In this document: positions 7,297-9,751 of the stretch, piece after piece | How positions within the stretch are numbered: the stretch's first letter is position 1 | Layout: each line of letters opens with the position of its first letter | Assembly: GCA_003529305.1 (NCBI GenBank) | Contig: DPWC01000211.1 | Span: 1 to 9,751, forward strand | Reading direction: 5' to 3' | DNA length: 9,751 nt | Origin: Actinomycetota bacterium | GTDB lineage: Bacteria; Actinomycetota; Actinomycetes; UBA12327 | Made by a program: the position numbers and the translations under genes | Notes under the pieces: model-generated | The model's database searches: none | What the model was told of the DNA's origin: nothing | The model's input: the letters and a program-made list of their open reading frames with translations, nothing else

Positions 7297-8325
7297 CTAT
7301 GGCCTGCAGTGCGCCCACGCGGTAAACGAGTGAATCACTCCATTCACGATGAGACTGCTTAAGTCTTCTACTGAGCCGCGCTTACCCCGATTGAGGTACC
7401 CCGCGGTCAGGTAACTGTGAAGGAAGAGCGAACCATTCATGTGGCGAACCGATCCCATCAAGCTAGTGCGATCAGTGGTCGCCATCTGGATGGTGATCTC
7501 GTTCACCCGATCAAGGAGCGATGGCGAATCGAAGTCATCAACTGCACCCATCAGGACATCAACGCTGACTCCCAGCCCGTAGCGCGTCGTTTCAGCGTCC
7601 TGGGGGTGGTAGGCAACGGCCACCTCAACACCGTCAGGTGTGACGACAACATCGAATTCGTCTGCCGCCCTGAAGGCGTGACACCCAAGGTCAATCAATG
7701 AGGAACGAGCGTTATCGCGTGCATCGACCATTGCGTCTTCAAGAGAGATTCCCTGAGTCAGGGACGGGTACGCCCCGTAGCGGAAAATGTCCACCATCTC
7801 ATCAGGTTCCCGGCGCTCACCTGAAACAGGGTGCGAAGTGAACAGCAGCTTGTAATCAGCGTCAGGCATCAAGCCCTCAATGGCATTGAAGGCCACTCCG
7901 ATTTGTTCGAGTGCCGACTCAGCCAAACGGTGAATCAAGTCACGCCCATTCGGCGTCACGCACAGGGTCGCGACCAATTGGATCTCATGATCCACCCAGA
8001 CAGCACTGCACAGCGAAAGGATGTGATTAAGTTGCCAGCACCAATCCTTCGCTTTGGCTTCGTCTGAACAGGTAGCAATGCGGGTTCGGACGAGTACCTC
8101 CATATAGGGCGCCGGGTAGGGATCCTCGATCACTCCCTCACGCAGACACAGAACCTCTTGCGCTAACTGATGAGGCCACCAGATAAACGCATGTGCCATG
8201 GGACTCCCGAAATTTTCAACGGCTCTTGCCCCTTGCAGGCTCCACTTCTCATCAATCTGCAGCGTGTTCACAAATATTGATTCGAATTCGGACCATGTCA
8301 CCGCTCGCGGCTCGTCATGCTGCAC
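7297..8325 (-). CDS. Uncharacterised two-lobed acidic protein, possibly CesT/YbjN-like fold
   Basis: A cytoplasmic, acidic protein of 342 aa with no signal peptide or membrane segment, which I do not recognise with confidence. GTG at 8325 has AGGGGG 5 nt upstream. The layout suggests two related alpha/beta lobes. In each, beta strands (YMEVLVRTRIAT at 74-85; GLGVSVDVLMGA at 250-261) lead to an N-x-I turn (LNHI 99-102; VNEI 274-277), then a strand pair and a closing helix beginning DL (DLIHRLAESALEQIGVAF 129-146; DLSSLIVNGVIHSF 321-334). Such repeats resemble type III secretion chaperone/YbjN-type domains that bind peptides in actinobacterial proteins; this is inference from pattern only. It is divergent from the YhaO-like nuclease across a 136-nt spacer, so the two may form one functional unit. 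Confidence 0.75.
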   Translation of the reverse strand: MQHDEPRAVTWSEFESIFVNTLQIDEKWSLQGARAVENFGSPMAHAFIWWPHQLAQEVLCLREGVIEDPYPAPYMEVLVRTRIATCSDEAKAKDWCWQLNHILSLCSAVWVDHEIQLVATLCVTPNGRDLIHRLAESALEQIGVAFNAIEGLMPDADYKLLFTSHPVSGERREPDEMVDIFRYGAYPSLTQGISLEDAMVDARDNARSSLIDLGCHAFRAADEFDVVVTPDGVEVAVAYHPQDAETTRYGLGVSVDVLMGAVDDFDSPSLLDRVNEITIQMATTDRTSLMGSVRHMNGSLFLHSYLTAGYLNRGKRGSVEDLSSLIVNGVIHSFTAWAHCRP

Positions 8326-8393
8326 TTCTTCCCCCTTGGTAGCGATAAATGACGACCCCGAACACTAACACCAGAAGATTGAACTTTTCGGTG

Positions 8394-8411
8394 GACCACT
8401 TTGTTTGGTCG
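8394..8411. repeat. Short inverted repeat in the nuclease promoter region
   Basis: GACCA (8394-8398) and TGGTC (8407-8411) flank an 8-nt AT-rich spacer, midway in the 136-nt divergent spacer and about 50 nt before the nuclease start. It is placed where a regulator shared by the two divergent genes could bind, but five base pairs is short and may be chance. Confidence 0.2.
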
Positions 8412-8461
8412 CTGGCACACTATGGCCCTGCACGCTGGTGCACTGAACGAACGGGGAGACC

Positions 8462-9724
8462 ATGGCCCAGGCACAAGTACGGATTGTTCACGCCGCGGAC
8501 ATTCACCTCGACTCGTCGCAAGATCGACTTAGCCGACTCAATAATGCTGAGCTTGAAGACGAACTTAATGCGACCCAACGCGGAGCATTCGATCGACTGA
8601 TCAAATACTGTCTCGATACCGCTCCCGATGCTTTGGTTTTAGCCGGTGACCTCTACGACGGGGACTGGAAGGATTTCAGCACCGGTCTCTATTTCGTCAA
8701 CAGCATGCGCGATCTTCATGACGCAAACATCCCCGTCGTCATAGTGCAGGGAAATCATGACGCAGAGAGCGTTATCACTCGAACGCTGCAATTACCCCCC
8801 AATGTCCACGTCATGTCCACGGATCGGGTGGAGAGCTGGGAGCACCCAGATGGCGGTGTCATCTTTCATGGCCAAGGATTTGCAACCAAAGCCGTACGCG
8901 AGAACCTTGCGAGGGACTACCCCTTCTCCATCCCCGGACTCGTCAATGTCGGGGTGCTGCACACATCAGTTGCCGGCTATGCCGGCCATGACACCTACGC
9001 GCCTTGCAGCGTGCAAGACCTCACTGGGCGCGGATATGAATACTTTGCCCTTGGTCATATTCATCGGCGTACCGAGCTCAATGGCGGCAGACATGCGGTT
9101 TGGTTCAGCGGCAACCTACAGGGACGCGGTATTCGCGAAACCGGACCGAAAGGCGCTCTAGATGTGGTGCTGACTCCCGGTGGGGAGGCTGAGGTGAGTT
9201 TTGTTGAACTTGATGTTGCGCGATGGGAAGCACTCGAAGTCGACGTGACGGGAATCGACGATTTCGACGAGGCCATGAAATCGGTTCTATCTACCATCGA
9301 GAATGCTCGAGGCGGAGCGGGTGACCTCCCTCTTGTTGTGCGGATCACCCTACGAGGCACCTGTGCTGTTGCTCGCCAGCTTTTGGACAGGGACCGGGTA
9401 ACGGCTGAACTCCAAGATCAAGCCAGCCGGTTACGTGTCGGGCTCGACAAGGTCAGCACCGAGGTTGCACTTCCGCCTGATCGCGTTGTACTTCCGGAGA
9501 GACAACGGACACTCATGCAGCAGGTCTTGAACGAACTCCAAGAAGACGCCTCGATCATCTTGAACGATCGCGATGTAAGCGAAGATCACAACAAACTTCA
9601 CACCGAAATCGGCCGGTACTTACATCAAGAAGTAGGTATCAACCTTAAAGATGATGACCTGTTACAGAAAATTGTGCTGCGAGCCGCCCGCCGCGCGCAA
9701 GTAGAAATCGAGGGTGGTGACTAA
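8462..9724 (+). CDS. YhaO-like Mre11/SbcD-family metallophosphoesterase (DNA repair nuclease)
   Basis: A 420-aa calcineurin-like phosphoesterase, expected to be a metal-dependent DNA nuclease working with a Rad50/SbcC-like ATPase. All metal ligands are present: AADIHLD (D13, H15), GDLYD (D63), GNHD (97-100), LHTS (H167) and GHIH (198-201). The pieces HDTYAPCSVQDL (176-187), FSGNLQGRGIRETGPKG and a long C-terminal cap point to the YhaO branch rather than classical SbcD. The cap, about 235-420, has a Leu/Gln/Arg-rich helical stretch near 310-370. Its stop (TAA, 9722-9724) shares a base with the ATG of the next gene, so the partner is probably co-translated. The start has GGGGAG (8454-8459) only 2 nt away, unusually close. 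No other start fits, since the first catalytic Asp is already at residue 13. Confidence 0.92.
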   Translation: MAQAQVRIVHAADIHLDSSQDRLSRLNNAELEDELNATQRGAFDRLIKYCLDTAPDALVLAGDLYDGDWKDFSTGLYFVNSMRDLHDANIPVVIVQGNHDAESVITRTLQLPPNVHVMSTDRVESWEHPDGGVIFHGQGFATKAVRENLARDYPFSIPGLVNVGVLHTSVAGYAGHDTYAPCSVQDLTGRGYEYFALGHIHRRTELNGGRHAVWFSGNLQGRGIRETGPKGALDVVLTPGGEAEVSFVELDVARWEALEVDVTGIDDFDEAMKSVLSTIENARGGAGDLPLVVRITLRGTCAVARQLLDRDRVTAELQDQASRLRVGLDKVSTEVALPPDRVVLPERQRTLMQQVLNELQEDASIILNDRDVSEDHNKLHTEIGRYLHQEVGINLKDDDLLQKIVLRAARRAQVEIEGGD

Positions 9725-9751
9725 TGCGCATTACTCGCATTGGCCTCATTC
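9724..9751 (+). CDS. Start of a YhaN/SbcC-like ATPase gene (partial)
   Basis: Only nine codons are visible: MRITRIGLI. The ATG overlaps the nuclease stop by one base (TAATG), a tight coupling typical of obligate partners. The sequence MRI-x-x-I/L-x-L-x is how many Rad50/SbcC/YhaN-type ATPases begin, before the Walker A motif some 25-30 residues later, which is outside the window. Reading frame is well supported by context; identity is inferred from the partner. Confidence 0.55.

Noticed and set aside
1..9751. CRISPR array, insertion sequence or integrase gene
   Set aside because: No regularly spaced repeats, transposase or recombinase motifs were seen on either strand.

Overview
The window looks like chromosomal DNA from a mid-to-high-GC Actinomycetota. 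The main signs are frequent GTG starts, strong GC preference at third codon positions in the left half, an actinobacterial-type surface protein with a SipW-cognate signal peptide, and a remnant of an actinobacterial-style tRNA-Arg. I cannot name the genus.

Region 1 (1-1083, minus strand) is a cell-surface pair. A small secreted protein of the TasA/camelysin-like, SipW-cognate class (613-1080) is followed 52 nt downstream by a membrane-anchored protein with a Thr/Pro/Ser-rich linker and an Ig-like domain (1-560), which runs off the left edge. The 5' leader of the small secreted protein can fold into a three-way junction whose closing stem captures the Shine-Dalgarno sequence.

Region 2 (1375-4084, plus strand) is a complete three-gene polar amino-acid ABC importer: lipoprotein binding protein, one permease and one ATPase. 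The last two overlap by 4 nt. It ends against the next region through a short convergent spacer with a hairpin.

Region 3 (4155-7140, minus strand) holds an OafA/OatA-like membrane O-acyltransferase with a C-terminal SGNH domain, and upstream of it a TspO/MBR-like multi-pass membrane protein.

Region 4 (7166-9751) looks like the edge of a separate module. A 28-nt T-arm plus acceptor remnant of a tRNA-Arg gene lies at 7166-7193 without its 5' half, the usual scar where an element has integrated into a tRNA 3' end. To its right are an unrecognised two-lobed acidic protein (7297-8325, minus) and, divergently, a YhaO-like Mre11/SbcD-family nuclease (8462-9724). The stop codon of the nuclease gene overlaps the start of the next gene, whose visible N-terminus (MRITRIGLI) suits a YhaN/SbcC-like ATPase. 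This block is the best candidate for an under-described DNA-repair or defence system, but most of it, including any integrase, lies beyond the window.
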